DNA of 6,420 nt from an uncultured Ruminococcus sp. (GCA_947175975.1 CAMWOX010000096.1:1-6420); one strand, 5' to 3'; positions 1 to 6,345 are shown, counted from the stretch's first letter. Numbers and translations are program-made. Notes: generated from the sequence alone by a model not told the origin.

Positions 1-26
1 AAACTAACTACATCAAATGCTAAAAC

Positions 27-52
27 AGCTACAACATATTGACAATGTAGCT
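27..52. repeat. 7-bp inverted repeat overlapping the rep promoter, possible operator
   Basis: AGCTACA (27-33) and TGTAGCT (46-52) are perfect inverted copies separated by 12 bp, and the -35 hexamer of the rep promoter (39-44) lies in the spacer. Many Rep_3-type initiators repress their own gene by binding an inverted repeat that shares half-sites with the origin iterons, so this is a plausible autoregulatory operator. A second CTACA at 8-12 lies exactly 21 bp upstream of the one at 29-33, which could be the edge of an iteron array to the left of the window, but only about half of the 21 positions agree. The repeat is seen; its function is inferred. Confidence 0.45.
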
Positions 53-67
53 CTTTTATGTTATACT
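39..67 (+). promoter_or_regulatory. Sigma-70/sigma-A type promoter of rep
   Basis: TTGACA (39-44) is followed by a 17-bp spacer and TATACT (62-67), which is a perfect -35 and a five-of-six -10 at ideal spacing. The expected start of transcription is near 74, essentially at the Shine-Dalgarno of the gene, so the leader would be only about a dozen bases. That leaves little room for a leader-RNA control mechanism at this promoter and points to control by a protein bound at the promoter. Confidence 0.8.
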
Positions 68-73
68 ATTCCT

Positions 74-80
74 GGAGGTG
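74..80 (+). promoter_or_regulatory. Ribosome binding site of rep (decides the start)
   Basis: GGAGGTG lies 6 bases before the ATG at 87. An in-frame GTG at 78 is part of this Shine-Dalgarno sequence and so cannot be the working start, which sets the protein start at 87. Confidence 0.85.
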
Positions 81-86
81 TTTTTA

Positions 87-1202
87 ATGGCAAAAGTAAA
101 AGGATTTGAATTGGTAGAAAAAAGAAATGTATTGAATCAGATCAGACGAAACAATATGACTTTGCAAGAACTTCGGCTATTTAGCATCTATCTTGCTAAA
201 ATTAATGCACGAGATATTTCTACACAGACATTAAGATTTACTCTTGAAAATTTCTGCAAAATCATGAATATTAAAGCAAATCCTGTACAGATAGAAGAAA
301 ATACAATTCATCTACTACAGCAGGTTGTGAAAATTCCAAATGAAGATGGTACAAGAGGATTCACTGCAATTCAGTTATTCAAGGAATGTAAAATTTCACA
401 GGATAAAGAAACCGGACAATGGTTTTTTGAAATTGAAGCCCATGATAAAGCTGTACCATATATGTTTGATTTTAAGGAGCGGTATTTTACTTATGAACTA
501 TGGAATGTTCTTCGTTTGAAATCTGTCAATCAGTTGAGAATGTACGAAATTCTGAAACAATATGAGCATCTTGGAAAACGGCGATTGTCTCTTACAGAAC
601 TTCGGGAATTGCTGTGTATTGATCCTGGAGAATATGATAGATGGGGAAACTTCAAAAAACGTGTTCTTGATGCTTGCCAGAAAGCATTAGCAGAACAGAC
701 TGACATCACATTCACTTACGAACCGATTAGAACTGGACATAAGTTCACAGCTGTGACATTTTTTATTCAGAAAAACGAGAACTATGTCGATCATCTAAGA
801 CTTGAAGATTGCATTAACACAACAACCGGAGAAATCGTGCTTGAATCCAGAAAGAGCCAAGAAAAGAAAAAAAGCAAGGAATGGATTCCGCTTAGTCCTG
901 ATACGGATGATGACACAGCAAATGAGATCTATGGCAACGAAGATTTTGCTTTTCTTGCATCTTCCTGCAATTATGAGTTTTCTCCAGAGGAAATGAGAGT
1001 GTTGTTTGATTATCTTCTTGCAATTGGTTTAGTCGGCAAAGATAATAGTATCCAGCGATATCAGATGTTACGCCGGGCATACAACAAGCTGAATGCTGCA
1101 CCGGGCATTCCAAAAAGAGATTCGGATGAAGAAAATGTTCACAAAAGGCGTTTTGGATTCATAAAATGGCTTTTCGAGGATAAATATGATTTTAGTATTT
1201 AA
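87..1202 (+). CDS. Rep_3-family plasmid replication initiator protein
   Basis: This 371-residue protein looks like a Rep_3 (RepB/RepE/Pi-type) initiator. Such proteins bind origin iterons through two winged-helix domains and recruit the host helicase and primase. The first winged helix spans about residues 8-125 and begins with the family-like stretch NQIRRNNMTLQELRLFSIYL. The second spans about 133-228 and has the diagnostic pattern LRLKSVNQLRMYEILKQY, then GNFKKRVLDACQKAL, then DITFTYEPIRTGHK ending in a beta strand (TFFIQ). A lysine-rich linker (about 256-264) leads to an extra C-terminal region, about 296-368 (EFSPEEMRVLFDYLLAIG and RRFGFIKWLFEDKYDF), which the core family does not require and which I cannot assign. 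The start at 87 is set by GGAGGTG. The gene has its own strong promoter with an overlapping inverted repeat and ends in an intrinsic terminator. Whether the replicon is free or integrated cannot be told; no partition or mobilization gene is visible. Confidence 0.9.
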   Translation: MAKVKGFELVEKRNVLNQIRRNNMTLQELRLFSIYLAKINARDISTQTLRFTLENFCKIMNIKANPVQIEENTIHLLQQVVKIPNEDGTRGFTAIQLFKECKISQDKETGQWFFEIEAHDKAVPYMFDFKERYFTYELWNVLRLKSVNQLRMYEILKQYEHLGKRRLSLTELRELLCIDPGEYDRWGNFKKRVLDACQKALAEQTDITFTYEPIRTGHKFTAVTFFIQKNENYVDHLRLEDCINTTTGEIVLESRKSQEKKKSKEWIPLSPDTDDDTANEIYGNEDFAFLASSCNYEFSPEEMRVLFDYLLAIGLVGKDNSIQRYQMLRRAYNKLNAAPGIPKRDSDEENVHKRRFGFIKWLFEDKYDFSI

Positions 1203-1207
1203 CGTTT

Positions 1208-1243
1208 ATCGGACTGCTGTATGATCCGCGGTCTGATTTTTTT
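1208..1243 (+). terminator. Rho-independent terminator of rep
   Basis: Ten-base arms ATCGGACTGC (1208-1217) and GCGGTCTGAT (1228-1237) pair with two G-U wobbles around a 10-base loop, and a run of seven T follows (1237-1243). It begins 5 bases after the rep stop codon, so rep is probably a single-gene transcript that does not run into the oxidase operon. Confidence 0.85.
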
Positions 1244-1245
1244 AA

Positions 1246-1255
1246 GGGTTAACCC
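1246..1255. repeat. 10-bp perfect palindrome GGGTTAACCC
   Basis: GGGTTAACCC is its own reverse complement and directly follows the T-run of the rep terminator. A second short palindrome, TCGATCGA, lies at 1296-1303, just ahead of the broken recombinase gene. They could be protein binding or recombination sites, but nothing else supports a role. Confidence 0.35.
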
Positions 1256-1311
1256 CACAAATTTTTTGATTAGTATTTCATATAACCTAAGATTTTCGAT
1301 CGACATATATT

Positions 1312-1503
1312 TTGAAACATGATAAACTTAAATCAGTAAAAACATGCATAGTTTATGTTCGGGTGTCCAGTATAGACCAGGACAAAGCCAGACAATTGAA
1401 AGCACTGAAAAATTTTAGTTTAAATTGTATTTTCCTATTGAAAATTCTCTATTTCTTTATTATTCAAATGGAATTAAGCATTTTAAAAGTTAGAACCTAT
1501 TGA
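1312..1503 (+). pseudogene. Truncated serine recombinase (resolvase/invertase) remnant
   Basis: The reading frame (TTG at 1312, stop at 1501-1503) encodes 63 residues. Residues 9-33 carry the N-terminal catalytic signature of small serine recombinases: VYVRVSSIDQDKARQLKAL, with R17 and the expected nucleophile S19 in RVSS followed by DQ and RQL. Weak similarity continues to about residue 45 (CIFLLKI, where relatives have an IF..KI stretch). The frame then becomes a hydrophobic sequence unlike any recombinase. The rest of the catalytic domain, including later active-site arginines, and the DNA-binding domain are missing; a full protein would be roughly 180-200 residues or more. No Shine-Dalgarno precedes the TTG, and a stop lies in frame at 1288-1290, so the original start may be lost too. 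It is a dead remnant next to a rep gene, as expected from plasmid or transposon rearrangement. Confidence 0.75.
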
Positions 1504-1522
1504 AAAAATCTGGCATATATTA
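1494..1522 (+). promoter_or_regulatory. Putative sigma-K (late mother-cell sporulation) promoter of the oxidase operon
   Basis: AACC (1494-1497), a 16-bp spacer, then CATATATTA (1514-1522) fits the Bacillus sigma-K consensus mACm, 16-17 bp, CATAnnnTA at every defined position. Transcription would start near 1529, giving a leader of about 43 bases. No housekeeping -35/-10 pair of comparable quality is visible between 1450 and 1560: TTGAAA at 1500-1505 has no -10 at proper distance. The sigma-E consensus is a worse fit because its -35 is absent. The region is AT-rich, so chance matches are possible, but the location and the product fit sporulation control. Confidence 0.55.
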
Positions 1523-1540
1523 AAATGAGATAGTATATAT

Positions 1541-1562
1541 TTCAATTTCAATTTGAAGGGAG
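1541..1562 (+). promoter_or_regulatory. Leader with TTCAAT repeats and the oxidase ribosome binding site
   Basis: TTCAAT occurs at 1541-1546 and 1547-1552, and the second copy is the left part of a perfect 11-bp palindrome TTCAATTTGAA (1547-1557) that abuts the Shine-Dalgarno AAGGGAG (1556-1562). The ribosome binding site is 9 bases from ATG 1572 and 6 from GTG 1569, so it does not settle the start by itself. The small hairpin could mildly limit ribosome access; no riboswitch-like fold is seen. Confidence 0.5.
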
Positions 1563-1571
1563 TTTTTAGTG

Positions 1572-4500
1572 ATGACAAATTTGTCAGATTATCCGAGCAG
1601 CACTTTTGTCAGAACTTTTGATATAGAAGCAATATCTCTTCCCATCGTCTATAATAAATATGGTGATCATGATCCGAATGGCATGCTTTATGTACTGAAA
1701 AAGGATTCCGAAAGGATTCAGCAGAAAGCAAGAGAAAATTTTGCAATGAATCCTCCACAACCTTACAGAGAAATACAGCCGCTTGTTATAAGAGCAAACG
1801 CAGGCGATGAAATTCGGATAAACTTTTATAACAAATTAGATAGAAGTGCGTCCATGCATGTGCAGGGACTGCGATATGATGTTCTAACATCAGATGGAGC
1901 AAATGTAGGGGATAATCCGAATACTACTACAGAAAATTTTATACAGTATGTGTGGTATGCAGAAAAAGAAGGGGTATATCTGTTTTCGGATATGGGTGAC
2001 GTACGAGGAAATGAGGATGGTACGAATATACACGGGCTTTTTGGTGCAATTATTGTTGAAAAACCACAGTCAGAGTGGTTTGACCCTATAACCGGCAAAG
2101 AAATTGAAAGTGGATTGTTTGCAGATATCTATCATCCAGCAAGTCCAGCTTTTCGTGAATATGCAGTCTTCTTTCAAGATGAACTGGCAATCAAAAATAA
2201 GGACGGTGAACAGCCTGTTGATCCACATACAGGACTTCCAAATGGAACAACAGGAATCAGCTACCGTTCCGAACCGATGCGTAATAGACCGCCTCTGAAT
2301 GAAATACACCATGTTGTAACAGATGAGGATATTTCCATGAGTTCATGGGCATACGGTGACCCTGCACCGCCGATTCTGAGAGCTTATGTTGGTGATCCAG
2401 CTAAGATAAGACTGATTCATGGTGGCATAAAAGAAACGCATGTTTTCCATCTTCACAATCACCAATGGCGACTTGATTCTGACGACCCGAAATCTACAAT
2501 CATAGATTCCATTTCTATCAGTCCACAGGAGTGTTATACGCTTAATATTCTGTATGGCGCAGGGAGTTTGACCAGAACAATCGGCGATGCCATTTTCCAT
2601 TGCCATCTATATCCTCATTTTCATGAAGGAATGTGGACGCTTTGGAGAATTTTTGACAAATTGGAGGACGGCACGGGAAAATATCCTGATTGTACACCTA
2701 TAGAGCAGCTTATGCCGTTGAAAGACAGACCACGTCCGCCGGAAAAGGATTCGCTTCATCCAGGATATCCCAATTTCATTAACGGAGAATTCGGAGAGCG
2801 TCCGCTTCAGCCTCCTTTGGGGATTCTGGATGAGAATGGTAACAATAAAATTTTTCCGACACCTTTGGAAGCGGCAAATTTTGTACAGAATTTTTTGCCA
2901 GGAGCATTATATTCCCAGACTTGTCCATGCAGGTGTGCAGAAGATGTTAAAGTGTTCGAACTGGCTGTTGTACAGGCAAAGATTGTCTATAATCGTTATG
3001 GTTGGCATGATCCGCAGGGAAGATTTTTTGTCCTGAAGGAAGATATTGAACGACACGGAACACTTGAAAATTATCTTGATAAAGTCAATAAAGGAAAAAT
3101 CAGACCAGAGCCACTAGTCATTCGTGCAAATGCAGGTGATTGTATTGAAATCAGATTGACGAATTTACTACCAGAATTTATTGAAGAAAGTCCGTTTCAG
3201 CTAAAGACGCTGACGGATATTATCGGTTTTCATATTCATCTTGTGAAATTTGACACTATCGTATCGGATGGTGCAGCTAATGGTTGGAGCAATATTGCCG
3301 GTGCAAGAAAATATGAAACGCTGATAGAACGCTTTTTTGCTAATGAAGAACTGAATACGATCTTTTTTCATGACCATCTTTTTGCTAATTCTCATCAGCA
3401 GCATGGTATGTTTGGTGCATTACTGATTGAACCAGCAGGCTCGGTTTTTCTGAATCCCAAAAATGGCAGACCACTGAAGAGCGGAGCAAATGCTGTTATC
3501 CGAAAAGCGAATGGAGAATCCTATCGTGAGTTTGCAATGTTCGTCCATGACTTTGCACTACTGTTTGATGAAAAAGGAGAACCACTCAATCCGCCAGAGC
3601 ATCCAGGTTCTGATGATGACCCGGGTGTTATGGGAATCAACTATCGATGTGAACCGATGAAAGAACGGCTGAAAAAGAAAAATGATCCGTCACATATATT
3701 CAGTTCACGCAGATACGGTGACCCTGCAACACCTATTCTAGAAACTTACCCAGGTGATCCGATGGTAATTCGTCTGCTTGACGGTGCACATGAAGAGCAG
3801 CATGCATTCAATATAAATGGAATGGCATGGAGAAAAGAGATTACCGATCCCGTTTCTCCCTTGGTTGCGGAGCAAACAATTGGCATATCAGAAGCGTTTA
3901 ATATTCGTATTGATGAGTATTATGGTGCAGGTGACTATCTGTATTATTTTGGCGGTATAGACGATGTGTGGCTTGGTTTATGGGGAATCATACGAGCGCA
4001 CAGCCATCGTCAGAAGCATCTTTTCCCACTTTGTAATCAGAATAAACCGCTGCCGTTTCCAGTTTGTCCGCCTGAAGGAGCTGTGATACGCAAATTTGAG
4101 ATTGCTGCAATTCAAACGAATATTGCGTATAATCGGTACGGTGACCATGATCCTGAAGGGATGCTTTTCGTTCCCTTGGAGTGTGCAGAAGATGTCAAAT
4201 GTGGAAGAAGAAAAACAATACCCTTGATTTTACGTGCAAATGCTGGAGATTGGATTGAAATTACGTTGCACAATATGTTTGACAAGTCGGTATTGTATCA
4301 TGATTATCCATCAGTTCCGCTTGATATGTGCCATGAACCATCAAACAGGGTTTCTCTCAGTCCGCAGTTCTTAAAGCATTGTCCTGTATGTTCCGCAGGA
4401 GTGAATGTAGGTTTTAACAAGCTGGAACAAACTGTGGCACCTGGTGAATGTATTAGATATTTATGGCATGCCGATAAAGAATACGGAACTTGTATGCTTA

Positions 4501-5255
4501 GCTCATTCGGAGATTTGCGTAATCACAGGTATCACGGTTTGTTTGGAGCAATTATCATTGAGCCACCTGCTGCAAAGTATTATAGTAAGTTCTCCTTTCA
4601 AAAGGAAAGTTTCAATGAACAGGTAGTAGTTACTGCTCCGGGAGTGAAATCATTTCGAGAATTTGTGCTGTTTGCGCATAATGGCATACGGTTGCTAGAT
4701 AAAAATGGAAATCTTATCAAAACATCTGAACAAGGTGAAGATACCGGACATGGAGGTGTTGACCATGAAGATACCGGAGAAAAAGGGTTCAATTACCGTT
4801 CTGAACGCTTTTTTAATCGTCTAAAACAAAATCCGGCTATCAGTAAGATTTTCAGTTCAAAAACACATGGAGATCCATCAACACCATTGCTTGAAGCGTA
4901 TGAAGGTGAACGTGTCATAATCAGATATCTTATGCCAGCAGATAAACCAAGAAATATCAGCTTTGTACTGCATGGGCATAACTGGCTTGCCCAACCTGAT
5001 GATTCGTTTTCAAGAAGGATTTCAGTACAGGGTGCAGTAAGCGTCGGTGGTGTTTATGATATTGAGCTAGAAAACGGAGCATCTGAATATCCTGGTGATT
5101 ATCTCTATCGTTCTGGTTCCTTGAGATGGGATGTAGAATCAGGAATGTGGGGCATATTCCGTGTTATGAAAAAAGGTATCAGATACTGTTGCGAATGTGC
5201 ATGTCGAACATTCGGTAATTGGTGGGAAAAGAAATGGTATGACAAATACGAGTAA
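1572..5255 (+). CDS. MnxG-like six-domain multicopper oxidase, probable spore-associated metal oxidase
   Basis: This is a 1227-residue protein made of three homologous repeats at about residues 12-365, 459-810 and 840-1203. Each starts with YN(K/R)YG.HDP.G, then P L (V/I)(I/L)RANAGD, HG(L/M)FGA, NYR.E-like and YGDP.(P/T)P(I/L)L segments, and each should fold as two cupredoxin domains. Multicopper oxidases couple one-electron oxidation of a substrate (phenols or metal ions) to reduction of O2 to water. One full ligand set is present. HVFHLH (H290, H293, H295) and FHCHLYPHFHEGM (H343, C344, H345, H349, M354) lie in repeat 1; FHIHL (H554, H556) and FFHDHLF (H600, H602) lie in repeat 2. Together they give a type 1 site with axial Met plus eight trinuclear His. 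The motif order is permuted relative to laccases, and size and layout resemble Bacillus MnxG. The other four domains lack most ligands. There is no signal peptide or membrane segment. Cysteine clusters occur at 451-455, 937-940 and 1206-1211. GTG 1569 is an alternative start. No MnxE/F-like small genes are seen. Substrate is unknown; Mn(II) or another metal is inferred. Confidence 0.85.
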   Translation: MTNLSDYPSSTFVRTFDIEAISLPIVYNKYGDHDPNGMLYVLKKDSERIQQKARENFAMNPPQPYREIQPLVIRANAGDEIRINFYNKLDRSASMHVQGLRYDVLTSDGANVGDNPNTTTENFIQYVWYAEKEGVYLFSDMGDVRGNEDGTNIHGLFGAIIVEKPQSEWFDPITGKEIESGLFADIYHPASPAFREYAVFFQDELAIKNKDGEQPVDPHTGLPNGTTGISYRSEPMRNRPPLNEIHHVVTDEDISMSSWAYGDPAPPILRAYVGDPAKIRLIHGGIKETHVFHLHNHQWRLDSDDPKSTIIDSISISPQECYTLNILYGAGSLTRTIGDAIFHCHLYPHFHEGMWTLWRIFDKLEDGTGKYPDCTPIEQLMPLKDRPRPPEKDSLHPGYPNFINGEFGERPLQPPLGILDENGNNKIFPTPLEAANFVQNFLPGALYSQTCPCRCAEDVKVFELAVVQAKIVYNRYGWHDPQGRFFVLKEDIERHGTLENYLDKVNKGKIRPEPLVIRANAGDCIEIRLTNLLPEFIEESPFQLKTLTDIIGFHIHLVKFDTIVSDGAANGWSNIAGARKYETLIERFFANEELNTIFFHDHLFANSHQQHGMFGALLIEPAGSVFLNPKNGRPLKSGANAVIRKANGESYREFAMFVHDFALLFDEKGEPLNPPEHPGSDDDPGVMGINYRCEPMKERLKKKNDPSHIFSSRRYGDPATPILETYPGDPMVIRLLDGAHEEQHAFNINGMAWRKEITDPVSPLVAEQTIGISEAFNIRIDEYYGAGDYLYYFGGIDDVWLGLWGIIRAHSHRQKHLFPLCNQNKPLPFPVCPPEGAVIRKFEIAAIQTNIAYNRYGDHDPEGMLFVPLECAEDVKCGRRKTIPLILRANAGDWIEITLHNMFDKSVLYHDYPSVPLDMCHEPSNRVSLSPQFLKHCPVCSAGVNVGFNKLEQTVAPGECIRYLWHADKEYGTCMLSSFGDLRNHRYHGLFGAIIIEPPAAKYYSKFSFQKESFNEQVVVTAPGVKSFREFVLFAHNGIRLLDKNGNLIKTSEQGEDTGHGGVDHEDTGEKGFNYRSERFFNRLKQNPAISKIFSSKTHGDPSTPLLEAYEGERVIIRYLMPADKPRNISFVLHGHNWLAQPDDSFSRRISVQGAVSVGGVYDIELENGASEYPGDYLYRSGSLRWDVESGMWGIFRVMKKGIRYCCECACRTFGNWWEKKWYDKYE

Positions 5256-5269
5256 TGGAAAAATAAAGA

Positions 5270-5294
5270 GATTTCCGGTTCAAAACCGGAAATC
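5270..5294 (+). terminator. Perfect 11-bp intercistronic hairpin (weak terminator or mRNA-stability element)
   Basis: GATTTCCGGTT (5270-5280) pairs without mismatch with AACCGGAAATC (5284-5294) around a CAA loop, starting 15 bases after the oxidase stop. Only CTTTGTC follows, not a proper T-run, so termination is probably partial at most. It could lower expression of the downstream gene or protect the 3' end of the long oxidase message. Confidence 0.6.
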
Positions 5295-5323
5295 CTTTGT
5301 CAATATTAGTGATTGCTATATAT

Positions 5324-5328
5324 GGAGG
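5324..5328 (+). promoter_or_regulatory. Ribosome binding site of the DUF2935 gene (decides the start)
   Basis: GGAGG ends 5 bases before ATG 5334. In-frame starts further upstream (TTG 5313, ATG 5322) lie before or across this Shine-Dalgarno and have no binding site of their own, so 5334 is chosen. Confidence 0.85.
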
Positions 5329-5333
5329 AGAAT

Positions 5334-6221
5334 ATGCATACTGAAAATTATATTACAGAATCTTTGGAGCTTCACTTGTTTTTTGGACGTATTATGAAAG
5401 AGCATTCGCTTTTTCTGCAAGCTGGATTTACATCAGCAGATTCCAATTTTGTTGCGAAAGCAGAATTTTATAAGAATAAATTTGAAAAATTGCTGTGTAG
5501 CGCAATAACTCTTAGTAATGGAAGAATCAGTGAAAAGGTACTGGATTCCTGCGAAATTGTGACAAAATTCACTTTTACTGCGGAAAAACAGACCGAAAAA
5601 TTAACAGGGATTCCGATTAACAGTTATATTACCCAAAGGGAATTGTCATTAAGCAGTTGCAACAGCAATGACATTGCAAACAGTTTTTGTCAAGTAAAGG
5701 CATTGAATCAAACGGCACTCAGGCTGTTGGACGGACTGATTGCTCTGAAAGAAGAGATACTCGACAAAGTACTCAGCTGTCAGATGTTTACGATGAATTA
5801 TCCGTTGCTAATCCAACACATACTAAGGGAAGCAAAGCTTTATCAGAAGTATGTACGGATGATTGAAACGGACGGAAGAATTGACATGCAGTCCATGAAA
5901 GAGGTTGAATGCTTCTGGAATCAAATTATGATGGAGCATGCTCTTTTTATACGAGGACTACTAGACCCATCAGAAACAGCTCTGATAAACTCTGCTGATA
6001 CATTTGCGGCAGATTATTCTACTTTATTAAGTAGTTGCCATAATGCACAGAACAAAACCTTGATTGCGAATTCTCTCACAGAAACGCAAAAATTCAGAGA
6101 ATTCAAAACGGCAAGCGTAAGAGGAATAGAAAACTGTCAGATTCGTTCGCTTATTTTGCCATTACTTGCCGATCATGTTCTTCGGGAAGCAAATCATTTT
6201 ATTCGGATTTTGGATAATTGA
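5334..6221 (+). CDS. DUF2935 ferritin-like helical protein, putative metal binder
   Basis: This 295-residue, all-helical protein matches what I know of the DUF2935 family, found in Bacillota and considered ferritin-like; its role is not established. Two repeats are visible. Repeat 1 (about 10-178) has FFGRIMKEHSLFLQAG with E23-H24 and later PLLIQHILREAKLY with H162 and E166. Repeat 2 (about 190-292) has FWNQIMMEHALFIRGLLDP with E201-H202 and later PLLADHVLREANHF with H281 and E285. The EH plus HxLRE set in each half would suit a di-metal or mono-metal site in a helical bundle. Repeat 1 is longer by some 60 residues, including LTGIPINSYITQREL. There is no signal peptide or membrane helix. It lies 78 bases after the oxidase on the same strand with no convincing promoter of its own, so it is probably co-transcribed from the sigma-K-like promoter, subject to the hairpin between them. 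Family assignment is fairly firm; metal binding and a link to the oxidase are inferred. Confidence 0.82.
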   Translation: MHTENYITESLELHLFFGRIMKEHSLFLQAGFTSADSNFVAKAEFYKNKFEKLLCSAITLSNGRISEKVLDSCEIVTKFTFTAEKQTEKLTGIPINSYITQRELSLSSCNSNDIANSFCQVKALNQTALRLLDGLIALKEEILDKVLSCQMFTMNYPLLIQHILREAKLYQKYVRMIETDGRIDMQSMKEVECFWNQIMMEHALFIRGLLDPSETALINSADTFAADYSTLLSSCHNAQNKTLIANSLTETQKFREFKTASVRGIENCQIRSLILPLLADHVLREANHFIRILDN

Positions 6222-6345
6222 TTTTGCATAGGTTAGAATTGGTATTTAGAGTATATTTATTACCGTCTGAAAATAAACAGAATAGCAATTTTTTGTTCTT
6301 GTAAGATATAAAATACTCATACAATCATACAATCTCGAACTGAAA
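6222..6345. other. AT-rich intergenic region with a short tandem repeat
   Basis: I see no gene or promoter that I can defend here. CATACAAT is repeated in tandem at 6318-6325 and 6326-6333. A run of six T at 6289-6294 has no GC-rich hairpin before it, so the nearest real terminator for the operon is at 6346-6381. Confidence 0.5.

Noticed and set aside
78..86. GTG at 78 as the start of rep
   Set aside because: It is part of the GGAGGTG Shine-Dalgarno; ATG 87 is at the proper distance from it.
1500..1541. Housekeeping promoter from TTGAAA (1500-1505) or TATATT (1536-1541)
   Set aside because: Neither has a partner box at 16-18 bp; the sigma-K-like pair fits much better.
1826..2606. Minus-strand open frames within the oxidase gene (about 1826-2098, 2070-2312, 2343-2606)
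   Set aside because: They are shadows of a long, clearly homologous coding frame and have no recognisable products or ribosome binding sites.
5297..5322. TTGTCA with TGCTATATA as a promoter for the DUF2935 gene
   Set aside because: The spacer would be only 14 bp, the -10 matches poorly, and transcription would start inside or after the Shine-Dalgarno.
6318..6333. CATACAAT tandem pair as iterons or the start of a CRISPR-like array
   Set aside because: Only two 8-bp units with no spacer and no further copies; most likely chance in AT-rich DNA.
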